64,000 nucleotides of DNA from Gautieria morchelliformis (GCA_015179125.1 WHVA01000116.1:62001-126000), one strand, 5' to 3'. Numbered from the stretch's first letter, positions 10,940 through 23,100 are shown. Numbers and translations: made by a program. Notes: generated by a model from the sequence alone, not told the origin.

Positions 10940-12755
10940 ACGGTAACTAGTCACACATGCAATCTCAAAATGGGTGTTTGTCCTGATCACATGCTCTTGC
11001 CATGGCACATTCGCAGCTATACTCAAGCTAACTTATATGCATGCTAAGTTGTGATGCATACTCACACTAGTGATTCACACAACACTATCTATACCACTGG
11101 GCCTGATGTGTTAGGTATGCTTCTCATATACATCTATCTATTCATAATGATCTAGCTGTAAGGTACTGACTACAGATTTTGGAAACAGACACAGCCAAAC
11201 CAAAGCCCTACTGGCCACACATAACCACTGGCCAAGTTTCTGGGCTCATGGAAGACCCTGCTACCCCTGAACCAACGCACAAAACCCTGTGGGTGATGCT
11301 AATGTTCAAATGTGATGTGTTCAACTGTCACACATGGATGTATGTATGACATTTGAAAGCCTTGAGGCTTGTGACCTGCCTGTGACAACATGAGTTGCTC
11401 TCTTCCATCGCGTGCTTGTTGTTGATGGGCCCAACCCAGGCCCTCAGAGCTCCTGAAGAACAATCTACTGTTCAGATTACTTACCAGCTCGTTCAGTTGC
11501 CATTCCTGCCTGGAGGGCCAATTAATCGTGGTGCTTCTCCCCAACCATATCCACCAGTGGATTGAAGAGCAAGAAACCCATGATATTGTGCCAACAGCTG
11601 CCACTATCATGGGTGAGTGGCGTGTTCATGCCTTTGGATTTGGATCACAGCAATGGGATCCCAACATGGCATTGCAGCTAGCTACCTCTGGGCTGGATTC
11701 ATAACATAAGTGAACGCACACACATGCGCATGGATCTTTTATGGGACATAAACGATCTAGTAAGTTCTGTATATTGTTCATGCCACTGCTAGTTACTTAC
11801 GAATGTCATATCCATGGTTTTTAGTGTTGTAAGTCACAGCGCCCAAGCTGCTGTGTATATGATGAGGGGTGAAGGGAACTAAGGAGAAATATATTCAAGC
11901 ACCAATTAAGGGCTGAAGCGAGTCTGGGACCAATACAACGAGAACTGTGGCTTCAAACAGCCAGCTACATTAGCACAAATGGAGTTTCTTACTGCCTGAA
12001 GTTCTATACATGTTTCCTAGCTATTTAACTAGCTTGGAACAAAGCTATGCTATGAAAGATATGAATGATGCTTGTGGAGCGAACAGATGCCGCCAGTGCA
12101 TGATGTATGCACCGGTACTGGATATGTACCTATTAGGTACTAGTGCCTTGAACTGTGGAGCTCATTCTATATTACTGTGGAGCTAATATATCATTCAGGA
12201 ACGATGGAGCACCTCCTGCGCTCCATCTCAGATCAGTGCCTTGAGCAGCCCCGAAACCTGGCTCAGGGTTAAAGTGGCCAGCTAGATGCACACACATCTG
12301 ATAACGCATGCGCATGCAAGAGATCCTGTGCCGGTAACTCACATATGCCCGAGTATTAGTAGAATGCACTGGGATGGGCCTCTACATTCCCATCCATAAT
12401 ATAACATTTAGGTCACTGTCTATAATAACCTCACAGGTTCTGCATGTATTTTCATCACCACTCACCCTGAGCATGGCCCCAAGTTGGCGCCAGCAGAAGT
12501 TGGGCCAAGCCTTCTCAAGTGCAACACCCTGATAATCCCCAGGGACAATATATCTGGTGACTGCCTGGCAGTGATTACCCTTGCTGAGGCTTTCTTCAGC
12601 AGTGTTGCCTTGCCATGGACTCATGAATGGAAAAAAAGGGCATCCAAAGCAGGATATATTACCAAATGTGAGTGTCGAGTATCTTCCTTGAATGCTGCTG
12701 ATTCGTGAGCAGTCACCCCTGACATTGTTCATGATGGCAATAAAACCCTGAACTG
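10940..12755. other. No identified gene; one open scrap at 11500-11703
   Basis: Most of this stretch is non-coding. Around 11530-11703 the plus strand reads VLLPNHIHQWIEEQETHDIV and, after a probable intron border at GGGTGAGT, GEWRVHAFGFGSQQWDPNM. This looks like eroded coding sequence of unknown family. No terminal repeats of the KDZ element could be delimited. Confidence 0.3.
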
Positions 12756-12781
12756 GTGACCTCACCAGCAAAGAGGGAACA

Positions 12782-13181
12782 CATTGCTTGCAAAGGCTAT
12801 CTGCATAGCCCATTGCCTGTCACTGCTAATGAGAAGCCAGCTACTCCTAAGCCTATAGAGAATCCTTCGACCATCCCAGATCTCTTATTTGACTCGTGGC
12901 TTAGGCTGAAACTCGAAATGGCAGACCAGGCTGACATGCAGCCTCAGTGCAATACAAGGCAAGTCTGAGCCGTGCTATTCAATATGGTGGACAGCTTGCG
13001 ATTCCCTGGTGACAGGGATACGATCAAATGGGCACAGTGGCTCGTGGACACAGCCTTTGCTGTTCCACCGAGCCAATTGGTTGGGGTCATTCAAGAGAAT
13101 GCTGGCATTAAGGGCCCTCTCGCCGATGTGCTTGCCACTTATGCTCTTGAAGCTGTTGCTCAGGATGTGGAAAATAAATAA
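12782..13181 (+). pseudogene. Unidentified coding remnant
   Basis: Two adjoining plus-strand frames (12756-12968 and 12972-13181) are separated by a stop at about 12966. Their texture is protein-like: PSTIPDLLFDSWLRLKLEMA in the first, and SLRFPGDRDTIKWAQWLVDT then VPPSQLVGVIQENAGIKGPL in the second. I do not recognise the family. It lies between the KDZ gene and a RING-like scrap on the same strand, so the three may once have been cargo or neighbours. Confidence 0.35.
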
Positions 13182-13585
13182 TAGCAACTAGTTCAGTTAG
13201 TGCAATGTTATTATGAATCAAACAGTATTCCCGCTACCGTTAGGTAAGCCGGTCTTGAACGCGACAATTGTCTTAGGCCCTCTGCCAAAATTTCGTTTTT
13301 CTCTGAGTAATTCGTCTTTTCTCCCACGAAACAACTTCAAACTTTTTCACAGTGCTGACAACTCGTGTTTATGTAACTCCTACTGTCTTCTTCATTTTCA
13401 TCGCTTCATGTAGAATAGAGCAACGAAAGCCAAACACACACTGTACTTGCTTAATTTATGTCTTATGCTTATGAATGCCACTTCTCCTGAAAATGGTAGC
13501 TTCCTGTATGTTACATTTTTCTTTTCATCCATCCTTGTCAAGGATGGACAAAAAGAAAAGAGCAAGGATTCCTTGCTCTTAATCG

Positions 13586-13801
13586 TTGTCAGTAGCCTCC
13601 TCATGTGTGCAGTCTGCACAAATGACAACCCCCAACCCTTTGAACTCCATTGTGGACACTATATCTTGTATAGACTCCCTCCTTCACCCCTTTTTTCTTG
13701 GTTATTGCCGGGTGTTCAAGCTGACCTTTCTTGCCATGGAATTGTTTTTGGTGACTGCAATTTTTCATATGCCTGCAGAATCTATCTTGACCATGTTCTA
13801 A
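13586..13801 (+). pseudogene. Degenerate RING-finger-like fragment
   Basis: One frame reads MCAVCTNDNPQPFELHCGH, the C-x2-C ... C-x-H half of a RING-HC finger. The continuation SCIDSLLHPFFL lies in the next frame, so a frame break falls near 13660. The second Cys pair (C-P-x-C) is not evident. This looks like a broken RING gene; ring families are common as accessory genes in agaricomycetes. Identification rests on spacing alone. Confidence 0.35.
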
Positions 13802-14514
13802 ATGTGAAGTGCTTTTTACCGGCGAATTCAGACATGTCCCTAGGTATGACCAATCACTCTTCTTTTAATAACATACTGGCTCTTTTGGTATGAGTACTCA
13901 ATAGCCTGCCATTTCCCAACCCATCACCCCTTGAAGCAACAAGAAGACAAAGGTTGATAGCACCATCAAAGGGGACACAGCCCTTTGATCGGGCTGGCTC
14001 CACTGACATAGAAATGCAACGCCGTGAGTCCTTGCTGTATCATTTAATATGTGACTAATTACAAAAGTGGTGGTAGAACCATCTCCAGCATAAAATGTTG
14101 CTTAACTTGGTGACAGTCTTTGACACCATTCCTTGAAGTATCACTCTAGCTACCTTCTTTTTTTTTAGGTTCATCCCTTTCAGCACAAGTATAAATACTT
14201 GCTATACCTTCACCACCGCTACGCTAGCTACTTCCCTTTTAATGCCACATTAATAAAACCCATAATGTTACTATTGCATACAATTGTTTGAGGAATACTG
14301 AAACCGATAGTCACTTGATCAGAACACAAATCAGATAGCATCACACCCACTCTCCGCGGAAAGCAACCGGTGCTGGCCTCAGCGTAATTCTGCACTTAAT
14401 GCTGGTAGCGGGCGTTGCCGCGTAAGTCGGCCTTACCATTATCTATGTTACTATGGATCAAATTAGCTTTTGGAGTTTGATCTCAGAATGTTTTACGCTT
14501 GAACCACCTCTATC

Positions 14515-16043
14515 ATGCATCCTAGTGGCAAGAACAGACGTAAAGGCCCCACTCTCATGTATCGTCAGCATCAGCAAGCTCATGCCACTGCTCTGTCCAA
14601 ACATGTCGCTATTAATAATGATGTAGAATCGATGCTGAGAGTTATTGACCATGAGGCCAAACGACTCAGCAAAAATCACCACTGCTCTATTGCCTGGTTT
14701 CAACACCAATTCTTTCAAGGTGGGTGTGTTGTCCATCAGAGACGTGCTGTGAGTGTATTCAACACTGCAAAGCAAATTGAAGGTTTCCTTGAGGGACGTA
14801 ATGGAAGTATGTTGTCTAACTCTTAGTGGCGTTTTCCCACTTAACTTGTTGTTGCTTGGCGTTCAGGCATAACAGATGAGGAGAAGGAGATCCAAACAAA
14901 ACTCCATCAGATGGGTGGAGCAGACTTTGTGTCTAAGCTCCCACATGGCATGCAGGTGTTCCTGAGGACCCAGACACAAATCTGGCATAATCAAAAGCAT
15001 ACAGCGCCTTGTGCAAGTATTCACACAGTCGTCCAGGATGGCTGGTTGACTCTGGAACAGGTTGCTGATGAGGTATTTGGTGTAATTATTCTGGCATCAG
15101 TCACAACTCATTCCTCTGTGATCATAGCTTATAGCATTGAGTGCATGGACAGATATGGAAACATTCCTCTTTGCCGTCAAGGGGAAACCAGAACATTCGA
15201 TGCCAGGCTTCTTTGCTGCATCAGAGAAGGGTAGCCGCTATGTACTCCATGGTATGAAAAGGCACACAGCAGATCTCATCAAAGAGTTCAAGTCTTATGT
15301 TCTGGGCAATGTTGAAGGTAATAGTGATTCTTAAATATTCTTTATAATCTCTCACTAGGCTTGAAGGTCTAATCCTGAACCACAACGGGCGTCTGGCCGA
15401 ATGTAAAAGCAACATTCATCATCTAATTCGAGAGGGGTTAGTGGCCATTACTGGAGACCCGAAGACCAACATGCAATATGAGCGGTATGAGAAACTCATA
15501 GTGCTGGAGAAGGGGGTAGCACTCACCAAGTGGCTGCATGATGTCCCTTTCAGCGGTGTCTCGGACATTGGATCCTTCCATCATCTCCATCGCCTACATA
15601 CCACACTCACCTTGGAGGATCCCAATGAGCAATGTAAATGGGTTACACTATCTGGTGAGGAGTTGGAAACCCGGAGGGCTGCATTCGAGAAAGCTGAAGC
15701 TGAAGTGATACCTAAACAACGCAAGCACAAGACCCACGTAGCCACTGAATCAGATACCAGCTTGAGTTTGGAGTCTGATTCAAATACAGCTTCAAACAAG
15801 GAGAATGAAGGTGATCGTAGATCAAAGAGGCGCAAAATAGCCCATGAGGCAGACAAAGAGAATGACTCCCCGAGCACTGCTGTCAAAAGCAAGGCAGGCA
15901 AGAAGAAGGGGGGCAAGGGCAAAGCCACCAGCACTGGTGCGAAGGGCCAAAAGAAGGACACGAACACAGCCAAAGCTGCTCTGACAAAGAAAGCCACTAA
16001 CAACCACCTGCTTGCATCTCAAGTACAGGTGAATGAGAACTAA
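14515..16043 (+). CDS. Agaricomycete hypothetical protein with Lys-rich tail
   Basis: The frame starts at ATG 14515 (MHPSGKNRRKGPTLMYRQHQ). Introns fit at about 14808-14868 (GTATGT..GTTCAG), from about 15072 (GTATTT..CATAG) and near 15317-15358 (GTAATA..CACTAG). Joined exons would carry FLFAVKGKPEHSMPGFFAAS, then LREGLVAITGDPKTNMQYERY-like text (YEKLIVLEKGV, WLHDVPF, IGSFHHLHRLHTTL). The last 130 residues are Lys, Ser and Ala rich with NKENEGDRRSKRRK, a likely nuclear signal, and stop at 16041. A central N-Y..Y..I.L...V.L..WP..V.F pattern recurs in many uncharacterised agaricomycete proteins that I recall lying near mobile elements. Function unknown; nuclear location is inferred from the basic tail. 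Confidence 0.55.
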
Positions 16044-16308
16044 CAGTACAGGAAACGGTACTCTATTATCTCATGTTATTCCATTACAGTTGCTAACTTT
16101 TCCTTGCTTGGTTTCAATTTTTTGTTGTGTTCGTGTGCAAGATGCCATTATGCACATGCAAATGAGGGTTGACGGCGCTAGATACCTGACCCACTCCCAT
16201 ATCAGGATCTCCTGAATTTTAGGATATCTTCAGTAAATTTTTTTGTCTATCTGTTTAGTTTTGGATGACAAGCATGCTCACTGGCTGCCATGATGAGCAC
16301 AGGCTCCG

Positions 16309-17550
16309 TGTCAAGATTGGTTTTTGGGCGTTAATATCGTGTATTAGTGAACACAGCAAATGCCCGAATAGCTTGTGCGAATAAGTATGCCATTTGGCGA
16401 ATACGTGAACCAATGAATGTTCACAAGATAAGAGGGTTGCCCAAACGGGGCTTGCCCTATCTACAGTCGTAGTGAAATGGCCCGTGGCACTTGACGATGT
16501 AACGTGCAAGGTGTCACTGAAGTGCTGTCTAAGTAGCGACAATCCCTTCACCAACAGCACAGAAAATAGTTCGAAGGCTAAGGTAACGAAGATGAAGTAT
16601 GAGAACTCACCAGTGATGCCTAAGTCCTCTTCTGGTCGAAGATAGAAATCTCCAAGAGAAGGCTTAAGACGATGATCACAGTGAGGTCAAGTTTGCACAA
16701 GATGGACGATGTATGATAATTGAACTGGAGAATATACATGCGAATGTAAACTACTTATATCGAATGCTCGTAAGGCATCAGCAAATAGGAAAGAGGCTGT
16801 CGTGAGTCAGGGTTGGATAGGGGTGCGCAGTCATGATACTAAGTAGATGGAATAAACATACAATAGAGTGAGAGAAGAGGGCAAACATGAAACGACGGAG
16901 AGTAAAGGTGGCGAAGGCACCTATGTATGAAATCATGTCTTGGGGCCCGCATATACACCGCCCTGCACGGGTCCTTCTTCTGCTGGGTTGATCCCACACG
17001 ACCTACAGGTAGGACGTCCCGCGAACGCACCCTGCTCATATGAACACCAAAAGGGGGTTGGACCTAGAAGCTGATGGAGCTACTGACGAGCCATCATGCT
17101 GGGTAGGGATATCGATCGTGATTTGATGGTGTGCCTGCTGGCGAATGATGCGAGCAGCGAATGGCTGTTCGGCGAAATGCGAGGAAGGGCCAACAGAGAT
17201 GACATAGGGCAGGAGTGGTCGAGGTGGAGGGCAAAGCCAAGCAAACACGGAGGAGAGGTGGCGAAAGGGGAAATGGGGATAACAAGGTGTAGGAAATACA
17301 CACGTCATCACAATCCGATCATTGGAACATCATCGAAAGAGGGTTGAGCAGAGGAGGTGATAGGCTCAGCAATGACTGCTAAGTCAGTCCAAAGAAGTCG
17401 ATCGTGCTTTGACGGCATGGCTATGGTAAATGGCGCGAACAGCGAGGATCGCTTGCCGAACACGGCGAGGGCGATCGGAACGAACACAGAGGTGGAGTGA
17501 GAAATGGGAAAACAGGGCATCTGAGTATGGGAAATAAATGCGTCATGACA
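16309..17550 (-). mobile_element. LTR-type repeat copy B, reversed, with internal duplication
   Basis: It runs from TGTCAAGATT (16309) to CGTCATGACA (17550), the reverse of copies A and C. Flanks CTCCG (16304-16308) and CTCTG (17551-17555) look like a slightly diverged 5-base target duplication. At 1242 bases it is some 210 bases longer than copy C, because the segment next to its 17550 end occurs twice (about 17140-17320 and 17380-17550). No open internal region accompanies it. It is an old solo LTR. Confidence 0.7.
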
Positions 17551-17555
17551 CTCTG

Positions 17556-17790
17556 CCTGAACCACTAACGATGAGAGAAGCTCAGATCCATCAGCTCCTC
17601 ATTTTTAGGATAATTGCCATATATTTATTATACATCAATATTTATTTACAATTTTGAATGCGTGGTCATTGTCAGTGACGATGAGCATGGGCTCCACGCA
17701 AGGCACTAACGCTGAGAGAAGCTCAGATTCGTCATCTTCTCATTTTTAGGATAATTGTGATATATTTATTATACATGAATACCTTGTCCA
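17556..17790. repeat. Imperfect tandem repeat, about 140-base unit
   Basis: The segment ACTAACGATGAGAGAAGCTC (17564 on) with its following AT-rich part (TTTTTAGGATAATTG, ATATATTTATTATACAT) recurs from about 17705. A related but shorter piece with GATGAGCACAGGCTCC sits at 16210-16308, just left of LTR copy B. The LTR therefore seems to have landed inside a three-unit array. Confidence 0.7.
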
Positions 17791-17916
17791 TGTCTAGCTA
17801 CAGAAGCACTTACGACCTTGTAGCTTCTGGTATATAGGTATAGCAGTAATACACATGGAGTGAACTGTCCCATTCACTGAGCTTCTGGTATATAGCTACC
17901 ATGCATAACCGCTACA

Positions 17917-18115
17917 GGTTATGGGCCCCACAGAGCCCACCATGCCATCCTCCACCTTGAAGTCGTTTGTCATCCCTAAGCTGGCCTGGGATGGCATGAA
18001 CTGGGTTACTTGGAGGAGTCAGACTTTAGCTACACTAGTGATGACTTAGGGTGCCAGATGGCACCTAGAAGGGACTGCTCAGATCCCCCCAGCGCTTGTG
18101 TAGGAACTGCTTTAC
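17917..18115 (+). mobile_element. Copia fragment: primer site and start of gag
   Basis: GGTTATGGGCCCC at 17917-17929 directly follows a sequence ending in CTACA, as expected at an LTR/primer-site border. From 17941 the frame reads MPSSTLKSFVIPKLAWDGMN and WVTWRSQTLATL, the N-terminal pattern of Ty1/Copia gag. The rest of the element is missing. A broken, old copy. Confidence 0.6.
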
Positions 18116-18458
18116 TAGTTAAAAAATCTTGAAAAAAGCATTAAAACGGCCTGTAAAAACCATTTTTCACATCTCAACATCAGCCAATACACGCAGCTTT
18201 GATGGGAAATTGACTTTAGAATATTCCTTGAATTTCCTCACATTTTTTCGCCAATTGTTTTGACTTCCTTGGCTCAAAACCACTTTATTTTGCTTGACAA
18301 AGGCCATGAACCCACACATGTCCATAACTTTGTCACCAGCGCTCGAATTCAAACTCCGACAGCAACGATCCTTGAACACGCTGATAGCCACAACTTCCTT
18401 GCATTCCTATGTGATGCAGTGTTTTTTGATCAGCCACTGTTTTTTCTCCTCAGCCTCC
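18116..18458. other. No gene identified
   Basis: Between the Copia fragment and the older Copia copy lies AT-rich DNA with one open reverse frame (18167-18391) of no recognisable family. Part of it may be the LTR of the following Copia element, whose left edge could not be fixed. Confidence 0.4.
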
Positions 18459-18560
18459 TGTCGTTATCTGTTGATTAATCAGCTCCCAGTAGCTACATAG
18501 CGGCTGAGTTCTAAGATGAACCTTACTCATTGGTTCCATCTTCTAACTCAGGTTCTGACA

Positions 18561-18573
18561 GGTTATGGGCCCC
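18561..18573 (+). promoter_or_regulatory. Primer-binding site of Copia-2 (tRNA-iMet anticodon arm)
   Basis: GGTTATGGGCCCC follows LTR-like TCTGACA directly. Its complement, GGGGCCCATAACC, corresponds to the anticodon stem-loop of eukaryotic initiator-Met tRNA, the half-tRNA primer known for Drosophila copia. Confidence 0.75.
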
Positions 18574-18870
18574 GTGCCTTGATCAAAGGAAAAGAAATCC
18601 ATCCGAAACTCAACCATCATCTTCTATCATGTCGGACTCAGAAACCGAGAACCGCACGAGAGGCATCAAACTCACAAGCACCAACTACAACACATGGACG
18701 GTTGCAATGCAAGGAAAGTTGATGACCGTCAATGCGTGGTGAATAGTCACAGAAGACTCGAAGAAGCCGACCGACGCAGCACTAACAGAAAAGTGGCTAC
18801 TGAAAAGAGAGGAAGCCACCGGTATTCTACTGAAATCGTTGTCCCACACACAGTATGTCCACATAGGAGG

Positions 18871-19539
18871 TTGTTCGGAAACTATAAGAAGTATCAAACT
18901 CTAATATCTCCTTAAGATCATTTAAATACTTGGAGTCTATTCTAAACATAATTTGGATTTTAAAACTTTTGGAATTTTTAAAACTTATTTGTACATCATG
19001 AAACAAAGCATCTTTTAAGAGCTGAATATATTATGAAACACTGTGGTGAGTTAGAACTTTAAGAATTTTAAAAGGTAGACTCCCTTAGATAGTACATTTC
19101 ATACACGTGTATGCCATTGACACCTTGAAATACATACGTGTTACCTCGGAATGGGTGAGTTAACTAGAATATATTTCTATTTGATTCAACATACTAAGAA
19201 TACCTGGGCGGGTTTGCTTAATTAGGAAGGTTGTAGCATGAAAAATCTCCAATAATATCTTACATATTTTACATGGAAAGAACTGCAGTTTAGTTTTTAA
19301 AAAATGGAGTACCAACAAAAGTATTAACAGATATCTATAAACAGAAGGAAATCATATACAATGGATTCTATTAAATGACCTTTAATTGTTTAGCGTGTAA
19401 CATGGAGAACTATTTCCCAGAATTGCTTTTTAATGATGGAATAGTTTCAGAAAAGATATCACTATTTAAAGATGGAGTTTTATGGGAACATCACTTTTAT
19501 TAGTAAACATCTGATATTATAGTAATTCCAAACACCCTC
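18871..19539. mobile_element. hAT-like MITE, about 669 bp
   Basis: This AT-rich, non-coding block interrupts the gag of Copia-2. CATAGGAGG on the left (18862-18870) and CATAGAGG on the right (19540-19547) look like an 8-base target duplication with one extra G; the gag frame implies an original CATAGAGG. The inner ends TTGTTCGGAA and TTCCAAACACC form a short imperfect inverted repeat. An 8-base duplication points to the hAT superfamily. No transposase is present, so the element is non-autonomous. Confidence 0.55.
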
Positions 19540-19638
19540 CATAGAGGTGTGATGGATGACCCAGTTGAGATGTGGAAGAGACTGAAAACGGCTCACCGAT
19601 CCCAAGTGGCAAATAGCCGCTTCCATGCAATACAGAAG

Positions 19639-20127
19639 TGTTAGCAACTAGGGGGCTATGGCAGGGAAGGTTCGGTAGAGTTCTTAGAAAGCTAGAATCA
19701 AATATACTCTCTCAGTGAATTTATTGTCACTGATGTATTAATACAATACCTAGAATCAAATATACTACATGATTTTCAGTCAACATGCTATGTAAATATG
19801 AAAGATACTACTCGCCTCTCTCAGTGAATTTATTGTCACTGAGAGAGGAGTGTAATCCTGTCTCAGAAGGCATATACTTGCACCCGGCCCTTTAGCGCCC
19901 AAGGGCTCGCGCGTCGAAGTCATTTCAAACTCCGCTGGGTGCAGCCGCCTATGAAAATAGAAATAACAGAATGGAATGGAGAGATAGGGAGTGACTAGAA
20001 AATTTCGAAAATAAGCAGAGAAGTGGATGCATAGTACAAGAACAGTATGAGAAAATATTGAAACATTACACAATAAATTGAATATATTATGCTTGATTTT
20101 GGTGCAGGAGCATAAATGCACCCAACA
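19639..20127 (-). repeat. 3' LTR of Copia-1
   Basis: 489 bases, TGTTAGCAAC to CACCCAACA on the plus strand. Inside is a hairpin with 13-base arms, CCTCTCTCAGTGA/TCACTGAGAGAGG, near 19818-19851, and a partial second copy of the AGAATCAAATATACT..CTCAGTGAATTTATTGTCACTGA words to its left. Confidence 0.95.
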
Positions 20128-20140
20128 CGCCCCCTCAAGC

Positions 20141-23100
20141 TTAATATATTCCGATTTTCTCGTTGAGGATTCTCACTCTAGGACTAGGAAGTCCTTTAGT
20201 GAGAAGATCGGCTAGCATGTGTTCCGTTGGTAGGTACACAAGCTTAATTTCTTCATCTTCGACTATATCTCGGATGAAATATAATCTAATGTCGAAATGC
20301 TTGGTCCTCGTGTGTTGTTGAGTGCCATAGACAATGGCAATGGCTGATTGATTGTCTGAATAAAGTTTGATGGGACAATTCAACGGTTGGAATACTTCAG
20401 AAATAAAGTGGCGCATCCATAAGGCTTCTTTGCTCGCATGAGTCAGAGCAACGAATTCGGCTTCAGTTGATGATAGGGCTACTATGGATTGTTTTTGACA
20501 ACTCCATGATACTGTCCCTCCATCAATCTGAAAAATATAAGCCGAGTATGAGTGCCTGTGCTCTTGAGAAGCCCAATCCGCATCTGAATACCCAATGAGG
20601 CCATCTCGATTTTTCCCAAGTGTCAATTTGTAGTCCATCGTGCCTTTTAGATATTTAAAGACACGTTTGACTGCATGCCAATGTGTTGGACCTGGGTTTT
20701 CGAGAAATTGAGAAAGTAATGACACTGCGAACGCAATGTCCGGTCGAGTGGCTACTGCTGCCCACATCAATGATCCTATCGCTTGTCTGTATGGAATTCT
20801 TGACATCTTCTGTTTGTCTTCATCTGTAGAAGGGCATTGGTCTCTGGATAATTTAACGGCTGGGTCGAGAGGCGTGGAAAATGTTTTGGCATCATCCAGA
20901 TTGAATTTTTTGATGATTTTTTGGATGTATGCAGCTTGTGATATTGCAATCGATTTGTTATTCCAATCTCTTTCGATTTTGAGGTTCAAAAGCCAATGAA
21001 TCTCGCCTAGATCTTTCATACTGAAGATCTGGGCAAGATCATGCTTTACCCCATCGAGGATTGGTTGACTCTCAGCTGTGATAGTGAGGTCGTCTACTGC
21101 CGTCGCAATAATCGCATGCCCTCTCGGTCCACGTCTGCAAAATACAGCTCCATCCGAAGCTGATTTAGTGAATCCTAACTTGAGAAATTCACCACTCAGA
21201 CGTTTATACCATTCCCTTCCAGATTGTTTGAGGCCGTAAAGTGCTTTCTTCAGAAGGAGGACATCATCTTTGTCTCCGGTCTCATATCCATACGGCTGTC
21301 TCATGTAAATAGGTTCTGGCAGTGTAGCATTCAAATACGCACTGTCCACATCCATTTGGTGAATAGGCCAGTTGTTCCTGGCAGCAATGGCACATATAAT
21401 CCGTAAGGAAGTCATCCGAGCAACAGGTGCATAGGTTTCATTGTAGTCGACTCCAAAATTTTGTGTAAAGCCTTGGGCGACCATCCTCGATCTAGGTGTA
21501 ATGGGTTCACCTTCTGGATTGCGTTTCCAGAGGAATACCCATCTATTTCCGACAATATTTGCCCCAGGAGGTGGTTTAACCACTTCCCATACACCTTTGT
21601 CGAGTAGCACCTTATACTCTTTATCCATCGATGCTTTCCACATAGGATCATTTAAGGCTTCATCTGCATTGCTAGGCTCAGTCTGATTCAAATCCGGCAG
21701 CACCTTATCTTTGTTTTGATCGGAGGTCGAAAGTGTACTGATGGCAAGGTTATAATCACTGATGCCGTCAGTTTCAGAGGATAAATCTTGTTCGAATAAT
21801 TTGTCTTGATGGTCCTCAATGTCCTCGTAAGCTAGTGTAGTAATATCTGCACCAGCATGTCTCTTAGTTTGAGATCTTGTTACAGGACCACTTGGGGCCG
21901 GCTGCACCTGCTGCTGACGGATCCTTTCACTTCTTCTTGTTGGAGCAGCTTCTTTAGGTCTGACATCAACAGTCTGACTGGGTTGCAGCTCTTTCAGACG
22001 TTCCTCTGGTTCATCATCATCAATTTCCTCGATCTTTGCCTCCTCGCTGACTAAGCGACTAGGCATAGGTGCTGGCGCCGAGATGGCCTGTACCATTTTT
22101 CTGGACGTAGGTAGCTGTGACTCTTCAATAGAAATGATTGGAGCTTTGCCCCCCTTCATCTCTGAGTCAAATATAACATTCCGCTCGACAGAAACCTTCT
22201 GAGAGTCAGGCCAGTAGATGCAGTGACCATGGCTCTGTCCAGAGATTCCTATCCACCGAGCTCTTTTGGCACGGGCTGCTAGTTTGTTTCCCTCTTTGAC
22301 TTTAACGTAGACTTCAATTCCCCACACGTGTATGTCTTTCAGATTCGGTTTCTTGTGATGGATCATTTCAAAAGGGGTTTTGTCTGGCAAAGCTCTTGTA
22401 TGTGTCCGATTCCTAAGATAGTTGGCATGCAAAATTGCATGCCCCCATAGAGTCTTAGGAAGACTTGATTCCAATAGCATGGCACGAGCTCTTTCAACTA
22501 GAGTTCGGTTTAAACGTTCAGCAACACCATTTGACTCTGGGGTGTCGTGCACGGTTAACCGATGCTTCGTGCCTTGCTTGGCCAAATGCTGTTTGAATTC
22601 TGAGCTTGTATATTCGCCCCCTCTGTCGGAAACAAGTGCTTTGATGTGCACGTTCCTCTGTCGAAGCATCAAAGCCTCGTAGAGTTTGTATTTTGAAAAT
22701 GCTTCCGATTTGTTTGCCATCAAATAGATAACCGATTCTCTTGAGTAGTCGTCGATGAAAGACACATAATAGGATTTCTTGTCAATTGTGGAGTGTCTCG
22801 CTGGTCCCCAGACATCAGAATAAATTCTGTCACCGAATTTTGATGATCGGCTTCTGGGTTCCTGAGGAAGTGATTTGCGTGCAATCTTCGCCTGAATGCA
22901 CGCATCGCAAATAACCTTGTCACCTTTTGAGCTCAATTCAATGCCTAATATCATGCCACGGTTGAGCAAGTGCTGTAGGGACTTTTGTGAAATGTGCCCC
23001 ATTTTTTGATGTATTTCCATGGCTGATGCGCATACATGCGCTTCGGCACTTGTGTGTTGTAAATCAAATCGATATAAGCCATTCAGCTTCGGTGCTTGCA

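Noticed and set aside
8479-16043. A TET/JBP dioxygenase gene, known companion of KDZ elements in agaricomycetes
   Set aside because: I looked for the H-x-D and downstream H/R motifs between the KDZ gene and 16 kb and saw none.
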